Below are positions 9,013 through 17,307 of a DNA stretch of 64,000 nt, one piece after another (the first letter of the stretch is position 1; every line of letters starts with the position of its first letter). Origin of the DNA: Thiobacillus sp. (GTDB lineage: Bacteria > Pseudomonadota > Gammaproteobacteria > Burkholderiales > Thiobacillaceae). Position numbers and translations under genes: made by a program. The notes under the pieces were generated by a model, which worked only from the letters and a program-made list of their open reading frames with translations, made no database searches and was not told the DNA's origin. The stretch is taken from the NCBI RefSeq assembly GCF_030696885.1, contig NZ_JAUYRI010000027.1:1-64000 (forward strand), given 5' to 3'.

Positions 9013-10326
9013 TCAGTCGAGCGGGCGCAGTTCGACGTAGGCCGAATCGCGGATCTGGCGCACCCAGTCCTCGAAAGCCTCCGCAGCCTTGCGCTCACGC
9101 AGGGCCTGGCGTGCCACGAATTTCTGGCGTTCCTGCGTGACGTCCTGGTCGCGGCGCTCCAGCACCTGGATCAGGTGCCAGCCGAACGGCGACTGGATCG
9201 GCGCACTGACCTGGCCCGGCTGCAGGGCATCCATCGCCTTCTCGAAGTCGGGAACGGTGTCGCCGGGGTTGATCCAGCCGAGGTCACCGCCCTTGGCGGC
9301 GGAGCCATCCTCGGAATGCAGGCGCGCCAGTCCGTCGAATTTCACGCCGTTGTCGATGCGCTCCTTCAATTGCAGCAGACGGGCGCGGGCATCGGCTTCG
9401 GAGGTGATCTCGTTGGTCTTGATGAGGATGTGGCGGACGTGCGTCTGGGTGACGCTGAGCGTGGCATCGAGGCCGCGCTTGTCGTGCAGCTTGAGGATAT
9501 GGAAACCGTTGCCGCTTCTCAGCAGTGGGCTGACCTGGCCGGGTTGCAGCGGCTTCAGGGCTTCGGCGTACAGGGTTGGCATCTTGCCGCTGGCACGCCA
9601 GCCGAACGTGCCGCCCTCCAGCGCGTTGGGCGCGTCGGAGTGGCTGGCGGACAACTGGGCGAAATCGACGCCGCTGGCCAACTGCGCCAACACGTCCTCG
9701 GCGCGGGCGCGACGTGCCTGCACCTGCTCGGACGACGCGTTTTCCGGCACCGTGACGAGGATGTGGGAAAAGTTGTATTCGGTCTCGACCCCCTGCTGCA
9801 CCTGCGTTTGCAGATAGCCCTCGATCTCGGCGTCGCTGACTGTGATGCGGTTGTCGACATCGCGTTCGCGCGCGCGCGCGATCAGCATTTCGTTGCGGAT
9901 GGTGGCGCGCATGCTGTCGAGCGTCTGGCCTTCGCGCTCCAGCGCGGCGGCCAGGCCCGCCATGTCGAGCTTGTTCTGTGCGGCGATGCGCTGCACCGCA
10001 CGCTCGACCAGCGTGGGGTCGATCCGCACGCCGGTGGTGCGGGCATGCTGCTGCAGCGCCAGTTCGGTCACCATGCGCTCGAGCAGCTGTTTCTCGATCA
10101 CGTCGCGCGGCGGCATCGGCGTGTTCTGGCGCGCGAGGTTGCGGGTGACCTCGGCGTAACGCCGGTTGAGTTCCTGGCGCGTGATGATCTCGTCGTTGAC
10201 GACGGCGACAATGTGGTCGAGCGGCGTGATGGCCGCGTGCACCGGCAGCAGCGTCGAGGCGGCGATCAGCAGCAGTGCCAGCACGGACTGCGGGCGATAC
10301 CATTCAGGGCGTTTGAAGGAGTTCAT
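9013..10326 (-). CDS. surA: Periplasmic peptidyl-prolyl isomerase/chaperone SurA
   Basis: Periplasmic chaperone that escorts unfolded outer-membrane proteins, including LptD, to the BAM complex. From ATG 10326 (MNSFKRPEWYRP) it is 437 residues; the ORF start at 10350 adds eight residues and extends further into lptD. There is a hydrophobic signal sequence ending near VHAAI, the SurA N-terminal domain (IVAVVNDEIITRQELNRR), and two parvulin domains (about residues 180-280 and 290-395) with FAQLSASHSDAPNALEGG and ARLHSEDGSAAKGGDLGW. The start overlaps the end of lptD by about 23 bp, so translation is coupled. Confidence 0.96.
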   Translation of the reverse strand: MNSFKRPEWYRPQSVLALLLIAASTLLPVHAAITPLDHIVAVVNDEIITRQELNRRYAEVTRNLARQNTPMPPRDVIEKQLLERMVTELALQQHARTTGVRIDPTLVERAVQRIAAQNKLDMAGLAAALEREGQTLDSMRATIRNEMLIARARERDVDNRITVSDAEIEGYLQTQVQQGVETEYNFSHILVTVPENASSEQVQARRARAEDVLAQLASGVDFAQLSASHSDAPNALEGGTFGWRASGKMPTLYAEALKPLQPGQVSPLLRSGNGFHILKLHDKRGLDATLSVTQTHVRHILIKTNEITSEADARARLLQLKERIDNGVKFDGLARLHSEDGSAAKGGDLGWINPGDTVPDFEKAMDALQPGQVSAPIQSPFGWHLIQVLERRDQDVTQERQKFVARQALRERKAAEAFEDWVRQIRDSAYVELRPLD

Positions 10327-12553
10327 TGCTTGGCCTGTATCCGGGAACACTTTGTTTCAAAACGTCGAGCGGGTTGGAGCCGAGACGCCCCATGCCGCTC
10401 AACTCGAGCTGGAAGAACAGCGCATCGGTGGACTGGTCTTCCTTGGTGGCCAGGCGCTGGAACACCGCGCGCACTGCCCAGCAGCCGCCATTGTATTCAA
10501 CCCCAGCCAGGCCTTCGACAAGCTTGTCGTCCTGGAAGGAATAGTTGTAGCGGAACATGCCGTACCAGCGATCGCCCAGCGGCCATTGCCCCGACAGATC
10601 GATCTGCTCCGTGGTTTGGTCAATGAAGCGGTAGCCGAAGTTCAACGCGCGGCCGGGGCTGGGCCGGTAGGATGCGCCCAGGTTCTGGCGGATGGTGGTG
10701 CCGTTCTGGGTGTCGAACTGCCAGGCAGTGTTGATGCGCCAGTCGCGCGTGATCTGTCCGCTGACGGCCACCAGCAGGTCTGTCGCATTGCTGGTGCGCG
10801 GCGCCACGCCGGGCAGCGTCACCAGCTGGTCACTGAAATAATAGCGCTGGCCGAGGGTGACCTGCAGCCGTTCCAGTCCGCTGCCCGCTTCGACGAAGCG
10901 GCTGGTGATGGCGAACGTCAGCTGGTTGGCGTCGTTGATGCGGTCGCCTCCGACGAACTGGTTTTCGGTGAACATCTGGGCGTAGCTGAAGTCCATCGCT
11001 CCCGTGTCGAATATCGGGATCGCGCTTTGGTCGCGATAGGGCGCATACACATAATAGGCGCGCGGCTCCAGCGTCTGCTCGTAGTCCACACCGGCAAACC
11101 GGAACGGACGGTCGAATGCCACGCCGGTGTCGAGGCTGAAGATGGGCACATTGCGTGTGATACGGCGCTCGGGTGCACTGTCGTCCAGCGCGTAATGGCT
11201 GCTGTGCCAGCCGATCTGCGGGGTGAGGAAACCGAATTGGTTGGTGAGCGGCAACCGCAGCGTGGGGTAGGCCAGCAGCCGGGTCCCTTCGATATTGGTG
11301 GGGTGGGCAAACCGGGTGGCCTCGCTGTCCAGCTTGAACTCCAGGCCATTGCCGAATGTGCGCCACGTGCCGAGGCGCGCGTGCGGCAAGCGCGCATAGG
11401 GCTCGGCAATGGGCGTGAGCGAGGTGGAATCCTGCAGCGTCTGGAAGCTTTGCGCGCGCAGATCGGCATACCAGTTGGCATGCTGCGTGGTGACCCATGC
11501 TTCGCGGTTGAGGTGGGTGATGGAGGTGATGGAAATGAGGTTGGACAGGTCGCGAAAATAATCGTCGTCCGACACGCGGTTGAACTGCATGCCGGCGTGT
11601 GTCTGCGCGTTCAGGCGATAGGTGTTGTTGAGCACCGCGCTCCAGCGCGAGCGGCCGGCTTGGTTGTCATTGGGCAGGTACTCGAGGCGGTTGTCCCCGT
11701 AGGCGTTATCCAGCAGGTAGCGGAATTCACCGCCCAGCTGTACGCCCCGCTTGGACAGCAGGCGGGGATACAGCGTGGCGTCGTAATTGGGCGCGAGGTT
11801 CAAATAGTAGGGCACCAGGATGTCGAGGCCGCTGCGTTCGGTGGTGCCGATGGTGGGTGCCAGCATGCCGGTCTTGCGCTGATTGTCGAGCGGGAAGTTC
11901 ATCCACGGCGTATACAGGATGGGGGCGCCGAGAAAATGCAGCGAGGCATTGCGCGCAGTGCCCACGTTGCGGGTCTTGTCGATGTCGAGGTCGGCCACCT
12001 TGAGGTACCAGTCCTCGTTGTCGGCCGAGCAGGTGGTGTAGGTGGCGTCGCGCAGCTTGTAATGGTTCTTGTCGATGAAGTCGATGTGTTCGGCATCGCC
12101 GCGCCCCGGCTGGTCCGTCAGCTGGTACACCGGCTGGGTGAGCTCGCCGCTGTAGTCATCGAGATCGAGTTTGAGCAAATCGCCGCTCACCAGCAGCGCA
12201 GGCTGCTCCAGCCGCACCTGGCCCCGCGCCTCGACGGAATTGAGTGAGGTATCGTAGCGCAGCCAGTTGGCAAAGAAATTCTGCCCGGCCTGACGGGCTT
12301 CGACATGGCCGCTGGCTTCGATGACATTGGGCTCGGTCGATTCGATGCGGTCGGCGGTCAGGAACATCGGGCCGTCCGGGCCGGCCACACCAGAGCCTTG
12401 CAGTTCGACATCCTTTTTCAGTGCGAGTCCGTCCGCCGCTGCGGACGAGGCAGCCAGCAACAGGACGACATACGCAAAGCCGGGCAGGGTGGGCAAGGAT
12501 GTAAAATCCGGAAGTTCGTTATTCGGAGCAGTGTGGCTGTGGAACGTTTGCAA
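10304..12553 (-). CDS. lptD: LPS-assembly protein LptD
   Basis: Outer-membrane beta-barrel that, with LptE, inserts LPS into the outer leaflet. 749 residues in the ORF: a signal sequence (AYVVLLLAASSAAADG), an N-terminal OstA/LptA-like beta-jellyroll (ADRIESTEPNVIEASGHVEA), then a long barrel domain. Cysteines occur in TTCSADNEDWY and near the end in NGGCWAVRAVF, consistent with the inter-domain disulfides of the family. The ATG at 12553 would overlap the divergent amgK start; TTG 12496, closer to the signal sequence, is an alternative. First gene of the lptD-surA-pdxA-rsmA operon. Confidence 0.95.
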   Translation of the reverse strand: MQTFHSHTAPNNELPDFTSLPTLPGFAYVVLLLAASSAAADGLALKKDVELQGSGVAGPDGPMFLTADRIESTEPNVIEASGHVEARQAGQNFFANWLRYDTSLNSVEARGQVRLEQPALLVSGDLLKLDLDDYSGELTQPVYQLTDQPGRGDAEHIDFIDKNHYKLRDATYTTCSADNEDWYLKVADLDIDKTRNVGTARNASLHFLGAPILYTPWMNFPLDNQRKTGMLAPTIGTTERSGLDILVPYYLNLAPNYDATLYPRLLSKRGVQLGGEFRYLLDNAYGDNRLEYLPNDNQAGRSRWSAVLNNTYRLNAQTHAGMQFNRVSDDDYFRDLSNLISITSITHLNREAWVTTQHANWYADLRAQSFQTLQDSTSLTPIAEPYARLPHARLGTWRTFGNGLEFKLDSEATRFAHPTNIEGTRLLAYPTLRLPLTNQFGFLTPQIGWHSSHYALDDSAPERRITRNVPIFSLDTGVAFDRPFRFAGVDYEQTLEPRAYYVYAPYRDQSAIPIFDTGAMDFSYAQMFTENQFVGGDRINDANQLTFAITSRFVEAGSGLERLQVTLGQRYYFSDQLVTLPGVAPRTSNATDLLVAVSGQITRDWRINTAWQFDTQNGTTIRQNLGASYRPSPGRALNFGYRFIDQTTEQIDLSGQWPLGDRWYGMFRYNYSFQDDKLVEGLAGVEYNGGCWAVRAVFQRLATKEDQSTDALFFQLELSGMGRLGSNPLDVLKQSVPGYRPSNELLQTP

Positions 12554-13546
12554 GCATTACAGGACTGGGCCGCCCGACAGCTGGGGGGCGATTCACTCGA
12601 TATCGCCCCGGCGTCGGCGGACGCCAGCTTTCGCCGTTATTTTCGCGTCACTGCCAAAGGCCGCGATTATATCGTGATGGACGCCCCCCCGGCGCACGAG
12701 GATTGCCGGCCTTTCATTGCGGTCGCTCGGCTGTTTGCCGACGCCGGGGTACATGTGCCGCAGGTGCTGGCGCAGGACTTGGACCAGGGCTTTTTGTTGT
12801 TGACCGACCTCGGCGACACCACGTACCTGTCGGCGCTCAGCGAAGCCGGAGCCGATCAGGGCGCGGTGCGCGCGCTCTATCTGGCGTCGAACGACGCGCT
12901 GATCCGCATTCAGCAGGCCAGCCGCCCCGGCGTGCTGCCGGACTATGACCGCGTGCTGCTGACCCGCGAGCTGATGCTGTTCCCGGACTGGTACGTGACG
13001 AAGCACCTGGGCGTCGACATGAAAGACGAGCAGAAGGCCCTCCTCGACACCGTGTTCGAACGGATCCTGACCAGCAACCTGGCGCAGCCGCAAGTCTACG
13101 TGCACCGCGACTGGCATTCGCGCAACCTGATGGTGTCCGACCCCAACCCCGGCATCCTCGACTTCCAGGACGCGGTCTACGGCCCCATCACCTACGACCT
13201 CGCGTCGATCTACCGCGACGCCTACGTCCAGTGGGACGAGGAGCAGCAGCTCGACTGGGTGATCCGCTACTGGGAGAAAGCGCGAGCCGCCCGTCTGCCG
13301 GTACCCGAGGATTTCGGCGCATTCTGGCGTGATTTCGAATGGATGGGCGCGCAGCGCCACATCAAGGTGCTCGGCATTTTTGCACGGCTGTATCACCGTG
13401 ACGGCAAGGACGGGTATTTGAAGGACATGCCACGGGTGATGGGCTACTTGCGGCGGGTGTGCGAGCGGTATGACGAGTTGAAGCCGTTGCTGTTTTTGCT
13501 GGATGGGTTGCAGGATAAGCAGCCGCAGGTGGGGTATACGTTCTAA
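12533..13546 (+). CDS. amgK: N-acetylmuramate/N-acetylglucosamine kinase AmgK (aminoglycoside phosphotransferase family)
   Basis: Cytoplasmic kinase of the APH fold that phosphorylates MurNAc at the anomeric position in the peptidoglycan recycling route described in Pseudomonas. 337 residues from GTG 12533 (GTG 12539 is an alternative). It has a nucleotide-binding N-lobe (ASFRRYFRV...YIVMDAPP), a catalytic loop VHRDWHSRNLM and the metal motif ILDFQDAVYGPITYDL. Divergent from lptD and upstream of murU, the usual arrangement, but here separated from murU by an extra ORF. The ORF-track start at 12305 lies inside lptD and is not credible. Confidence 0.9.
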   Translation: MAVERLQALQDWAARQLGGDSLDIAPASADASFRRYFRVTAKGRDYIVMDAPPAHEDCRPFIAVARLFADAGVHVPQVLAQDLDQGFLLLTDLGDTTYLSALSEAGADQGAVRALYLASNDALIRIQQASRPGVLPDYDRVLLTRELMLFPDWYVTKHLGVDMKDEQKALLDTVFERILTSNLAQPQVYVHRDWHSRNLMVSDPNPGILDFQDAVYGPITYDLASIYRDAYVQWDEEQQLDWVIRYWEKARAARLPVPEDFGAFWRDFEWMGAQRHIKVLGIFARLYHRDGKDGYLKDMPRVMGYLRRVCERYDELKPLLFLLDGLQDKQPQVGYTF

Positions 13547-13602
13547 TTTGGAATTCCGTTGGCCGGGGGCAATGTGATTTAACCCCAAGTTGGAGAACTA
13601 CC

Positions 13603-14133
13603 ATGTGGGGGTTTCGTAAAGCGATAGTGTCGGTAATGGTCAGTTTTAGCTTTAACTATTCTTCTGCAGCCGATATTCCAAGAACAGCAGATGAATTAAA
13701 TATGCGAAACGCAGAACAGCAGGTCCCCCGCTGTCTTGAGGATTACACGGGAGTATCAAATCGGCCCCGTCGGTTTTTTGTTGGGGTCAACAGCATTATT
13801 CGTGACCAAGCTTTTGCCCACTATGCAAAGCGTTGGGCTGAATTGCTTCAGAAAGAGATGGACCGCGATCAGGCTATGTTGAAGGCGACTTCCAATGTTG
13901 GCCCAGAGCTTCGGTTAACAGTCGAGACTTTCCCGAGAGGACAAGTTGGTTCAGTGGACATTGATAAAACTTCAGGTTCGAATGCATTCGATGGTTTGAT
14001 GACGGCGCTTATTAAAAGCGTTGCTGTGCATGTGCCATTTCCGCCGGAGGTGTGTATGAAAGCGGACATCGTGTACCTTACGATCAGCATTGAAAACACA
14101 GTCAATGGTCCTCGTGTTCTTCAGCCAAAATAG
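13603..14133 (+). CDS. Hypothetical exported protein with a TonB/TolA C-terminal-like domain, inserted between amgK and murU
   Basis: 176 residues with a good ribosome site (TTGGAGAACTACC before the ATG). The N-terminus looks like a short signal peptide (VSVMVSFSFNYSSAADI). From about residue 75 the pattern resembles the TonB/TolA C-terminal fold: FAHYAKRWAELLQKEM, LRLTVETFPRGQVGSVDI, then SSxxxFDGLM...VPFPPE and a closing beta-strand. Base composition is distinctly less GC-rich than both neighbours. It interrupts the otherwise adjacent amgK-murU pair, so I infer acquisition by transfer. The function is unknown. Confidence 0.7.
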   Translation: MWGFRKAIVSVMVSFSFNYSSAADIPRTADELNMRNAEQQVPRCLEDYTGVSNRPRRFFVGVNSIIRDQAFAHYAKRWAELLQKEMDRDQAMLKATSNVGPELRLTVETFPRGQVGSVDIDKTSGSNAFDGLMTALIKSVAVHVPFPPEVCMKADIVYLTISIENTVNGPRVLQPK

Positions 14134-14166
14134 TGTGGTCTGGGATTGTCTTTGGTAGGTAGAAAA

Positions 14167-14883
14167 TTGATTAACACTTCCCAAAAAACAGCCATGATCC
14201 TCGCCGCCGGCCGCGGCGAACGCATGCGTCCGCTCACCGACCGCACGCCGAAGCCTTTGTTGCAGGTCGGCGGCAAGCCGCTGATCGTCTGGCATATCGA
14301 GCGCCTGCGTGCGGCGGGTTTTGACCGCATCGTCATCAACCACGCCCATCTCGGGCAGCAGATCGAGGATGCGCTGGGGGAGGGGGCGGCGTTCGGCGTG
14401 ACGATTGCGTATTCGCGCGAGGGCAGCGCGCTGGAAACGGCGGGCGGCATTGCCACGGCGTTGCCGCTGATCGGGGTCGACGTTTTTCCGGTGGTCAACG
14501 GCGACATCTATTGCGAATACGATTTCAGTCGGCTGGCCGAGCCGATGGCGCGGCTTGCTGCCGGGCAGGACCAGGCGCACCTGGTGTTGATCGACAACCC
14601 GCCGCATCATCCGCAGGGTGATTTCGTGCTGGAAGCTGGCCGCGTGACAGCTACACCCCTAGCCCCTAACCCCTCACCCCTGACCTTCTCGGGCATCGGG
14701 GTTTACCACCGCGCGCTGTTCACCGACACCCCGGCGGGCGAAAAAGCGCCGCTGGCGCCGCTGCTGCGGCAGGCGATCGACGCCGGGCGTGCGAGCGGCG
14801 AACATTTCGGCGGCCGCTGGGTCGATGTAGGGACGCCCGAACGATTGCAACAACTCGACGAAAGCCTGCGCACCCATGTTTGA
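14167..14883 (+). CDS. murU: N-acetylmuramate alpha-1-phosphate uridylyltransferase MurU
   Basis: Nucleotidyltransferase that makes UDP-MurNAc from MurNAc-1-phosphate in the recycling bypass with AmgK. The signature KTAMILAAGRGERMRPLT is at the N-terminus, followed by KPLLQVGGKPLI and the metal-binding VVNGDIYCEYD. Start choice is uncertain: TTG 14146, TTG 14152, TTG 14167 and ATG 14194 are all in frame. I prefer 14167 because the family keeps a few residues before MILAAG. An in-frame repeat-derived segment (TPLAPNPSPLT) replaces the usual loop before TFSGIGVYH. The stop overlaps pepP. Confidence 0.9.
   Translation: MINTSQKTAMILAAGRGERMRPLTDRTPKPLLQVGGKPLIVWHIERLRAAGFDRIVINHAHLGQQIEDALGEGAAFGVTIAYSREGSALETAGGIATALPLIGVDVFPVVNGDIYCEYDFSRLAEPMARLAAGQDQAHLVLIDNPPHHPQGDFVLEAGRVTATPLAPNPSPLTFSGIGVYHRALFTDTPAGEKAPLAPLLRQAIDAGRASGEHFGGRWVDVGTPERLQQLDESLRTHV
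14653..14684 (+). repeat. C-rich dispersed repeat embedded in frame in murU
   Basis: The sequence ACACCCCTAGCCCCTAACCC and its continuation is a run of CCCCTA/CCCCT words unlike the surrounding codons. It is translated as TPLAPNPSPLT inside MurU without breaking the frame. It resembles the C/T-rich elements at 7941-8035 and 37291-37327. Confidence 0.7.
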
Positions 14884-16174
14884 CCCTGCCATCCACGCCG
14901 ACCGCCGCGCGCGGCTTGCCGCCCAGCTTGGCGACGGCATCGCCATCGTTGCCACCGCGCCGGAAGTGCCGCGCAACCGCGACACCCACTACCCTTACCG
15001 GCACGACAGCTATTTCTACTGGCTAAGCGGTTTCGCCGAGCCCGAGGCGGTGGTGGTCGTGATCGGCGGCGACGCGCCCGAGACCATTCTGTTCTGCCGC
15101 GACCGGGACGAGACGCGCGAGATCTGGGACGGGTTCCGCTATGGTCCGGCGGCGGCGCAGGCGCACTTCGGCTTCGACGCCGCCTATTCGATTACCGAGC
15201 TCGACGCCCGGCTACCCGACCTGATGGGCAACCGCACGCGCCTCGCCTACGCGGTGGGACAGGATCCGGCGTGGGATGCGCGGGTGATCGGCTGGCTCAA
15301 CGCAGTGCGCACGAAGACGCGGCAGGGCATTCTCGCGCCGGGCGAAATCCTCGACGTGCGGCATGCACTCGACGAGATGCGCCTGATCAAGGATGCCCAC
15401 GAGTTGGCCCTGATGCGCCGCGCCGCCGAGATTTCCACCGGCGCGCATCGCGCCGCCATGCGCGCCACCCGGCCGGGCGGTCACGAATACGAGATCGAGG
15501 CGGAGCTGCTGTCCGCCTTCCGCCGCGGCGGTGCCGAAGCGCCGGCCTATACCTCCATCGTCGCCAGCGGCGCCAACGCCTGCGTGCTGCATTACGTCTT
15601 CAACAACCAGCCACTCAAGGACGGCGACCTGCTGCTGATCGATGCCGCCGCCGAGTTCGGCAGCTATGCGGCCGACATCACCCGCACCTTCCCGGTCAAC
15701 GGCCGCTTTTCGCCGGCGCAGAAAGATGTGTACGAACTGGTGCTGGCGGCGCAGGCGGCGGCCATCGACGCGGTGCGCCCGGGCAATCACTGGAATGCGC
15801 CGCACGACGCGGCGGTGCGCGTGCTGACCCAGGGCATGGTCGATCTCAAGCTGCTGGCGGGCGAGGTCGACGGCCTGATCGAATCGAAAGCCTACGACCG
15901 CTTCTACATGCACCGCACCGGCCACTGGCTGGGGCTCGACGTGCACGATGCCGGTGAATACAAGCTCAATGGCGCGTGGCGGCCGTTGCAGCCCGGCATG
16001 ACGCTGACCGTCGAGCCCGGACTCTATATCCGCCCGGCGGACGACATTCCCGAAGCGCTGTGGAATATCGGCATCCGCATCGAGGACGACGTGGCGGTGA
16101 CCGAATCCGGGTGCGAGGTGCTGACCACGCCGCCGAAAACCGTGGCGGAGATCGAAGACTGGATGCAGCAGTGA
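14876..16174 (+). CDS. pepP: Xaa-Pro aminopeptidase
   Basis: Dinuclear-metal M24B peptidase releasing an N-terminal residue before proline. 432 residues with the N-terminal AMP_N domain (HYPYRHDSYFYWLSGF) and the pita-bread catalytic domain. Metal ligands are recognisable in LLIDAAAEFGSYAADITRTFP (two Asp), HRTGHWLGLDVHD (His), TVEPGLYI (Glu) and GIRIEDDV (Glu). ATG 14876 overlaps the murU end by 8 bp. It is followed by ubiH with overlapping stop/start, an arrangement also found in E. coli (pepP-ubiH). Confidence 0.96.
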   Translation: MFDPAIHADRRARLAAQLGDGIAIVATAPEVPRNRDTHYPYRHDSYFYWLSGFAEPEAVVVVIGGDAPETILFCRDRDETREIWDGFRYGPAAAQAHFGFDAAYSITELDARLPDLMGNRTRLAYAVGQDPAWDARVIGWLNAVRTKTRQGILAPGEILDVRHALDEMRLIKDAHELALMRRAAEISTGAHRAAMRATRPGGHEYEIEAELLSAFRRGGAEAPAYTSIVASGANACVLHYVFNNQPLKDGDLLLIDAAAEFGSYAADITRTFPVNGRFSPAQKDVYELVLAAQAAAIDAVRPGNHWNAPHDAAVRVLTQGMVDLKLLAGEVDGLIESKAYDRFYMHRTGHWLGLDVHDAGEYKLNGAWRPLQPGMTLTVEPGLYIRPADDIPEALWNIGIRIEDDVAVTESGCEVLTTPPKTVAEIEDWMQQ

Positions 16175-17307
16175 GCAGCGTGCTGATCGTCGGCGCCGGT
16201 CCGGTTGGGGCAGTGTGTGCGCTGGCGCTGCAGCAGCAGGGTATCGCGGTGCAGGTGATCGAGGCGCAGCCTGAAGACGCCCGTGCCGACAGCCGCACCC
16301 TGGCGCTGTCGCACGGCGCGCGGCTGATCCTCGAGCGGCTCGGCGTGTGGGACCGGCTCGACCCTGTCACCCCGATCACCCGCATCCATGTTTCGCAGCG
16401 CGGCGCACTGGGCGTCGCGCGCTTGTCGGCGGATGAAGTCAAGGTGCCGGCACTCGGCTATGTGCTGCCCTACGCCACGCTGACAACGGCATTGAAGCAG
16501 GTGCTTGCCGATGCCGCTATCGCGATCGATTACGGCGTGGCGGTGGAGCGCATCGAATCTGCTGCGGACGCGGCGACGCTGCATCGGGCCGATGGACGAA
16601 GCGACAGCGCCCCCCTGGTCGTGGTGGCCGACGGCGGACGCGGCGAAGCCGTACCCACACCCAAGTTCGAACGCGATTACGACCAAATGGGGGTGGTGTG
16701 CGACGTGCAGACCGAGCTGCCACACGCCAACCAGGCTTACGAGCGCTTCACCCCCGAAGGGCCGGCGGCGCTGCTGCCCAAAGGTGAACACTATGCCCTG
16801 GTGTGGACAGCCAGCCGCGAAGACGCCGAACGCATTGTCCAGTTGACCGACGCCGAATTTCTCGCGGCGCTTTATCGCCACTTCGGGGGACGCCAGGGCC
16901 TTTTCCTGCAGGCCAGCCCGCGCAAGGCTTTCCCGCTGAAGCTCGTCTATGTCGGCAGCGAGGCCGCCGACCGCGTGGTGCGCATCGGCAACGCCGCGCA
17001 GACGCTGCATCCGGTGGCCGGCCAGGGCTTCAACATCGGCCTGCGCGACGCCTGGGAACTGGCGGCGCTGTGCGGGGAGTCGCCGACCGGTGAAATCGGC
17101 AGCGCCGCCATGCTGGCCGCCTACGCGCGGGGGCGGCGCGTCGACGTGCTGGGCGGCGTCGGCTTCACCGATTTTCTGGTGCGGGTGTTCTCCAACGACA
17201 TTGGGCCGCTACGCCACGCGCGGGGGCTCGGCTTGCTGGCGCTGGAAGTGCTGCCGCCGCTGAAAAGCTTTGTCGCGCGGCGGATGATGTTCGGGGCGCG
17301 CGGATGA
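16171..17307 (+). CDS. ubiH: 2-octaprenyl-6-methoxyphenyl hydroxylase-type monooxygenase (UbiH)
   Basis: FAD-dependent aromatic hydroxylase of ubiquinone biosynthesis. 378 residues from GTG 16171, which overlaps the pepP stop (GTGA); the ORF-track start at 15976 is inside pepP. It has the Rossmann FAD motif VLIVGAGPVGAVCAL at the N-terminus, the DG-like motif VVADGGRGEAV and the second FAD motif RIGNAAQTLHPVAGQGFNIGLRD, whose NAAQTLHP form is characteristic of UbiH. The order pepP-ubiH-second hydroxylase supports the call. Confidence 0.92.
   Translation: MSSVLIVGAGPVGAVCALALQQQGIAVQVIEAQPEDARADSRTLALSHGARLILERLGVWDRLDPVTPITRIHVSQRGALGVARLSADEVKVPALGYVLPYATLTTALKQVLADAAIAIDYGVAVERIESAADAATLHRADGRSDSAPLVVVADGGRGEAVPTPKFERDYDQMGVVCDVQTELPHANQAYERFTPEGPAALLPKGEHYALVWTASREDAERIVQLTDAEFLAALYRHFGGRQGLFLQASPRKAFPLKLVYVGSEAADRVVRIGNAAQTLHPVAGQGFNIGLRDAWELAALCGESPTGEIGSAAMLAAYARGRRVDVLGGVGFTDFLVRVFSNDIGPLRHARGLGLLALEVLPPLKSFVARRMMFGARG

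Noticed and set aside
10166-12247. 693-codon plus-strand ORF
   Set aside because: Shadow of lptD/surA; no recognisable domain, and both minus-strand genes are intact.
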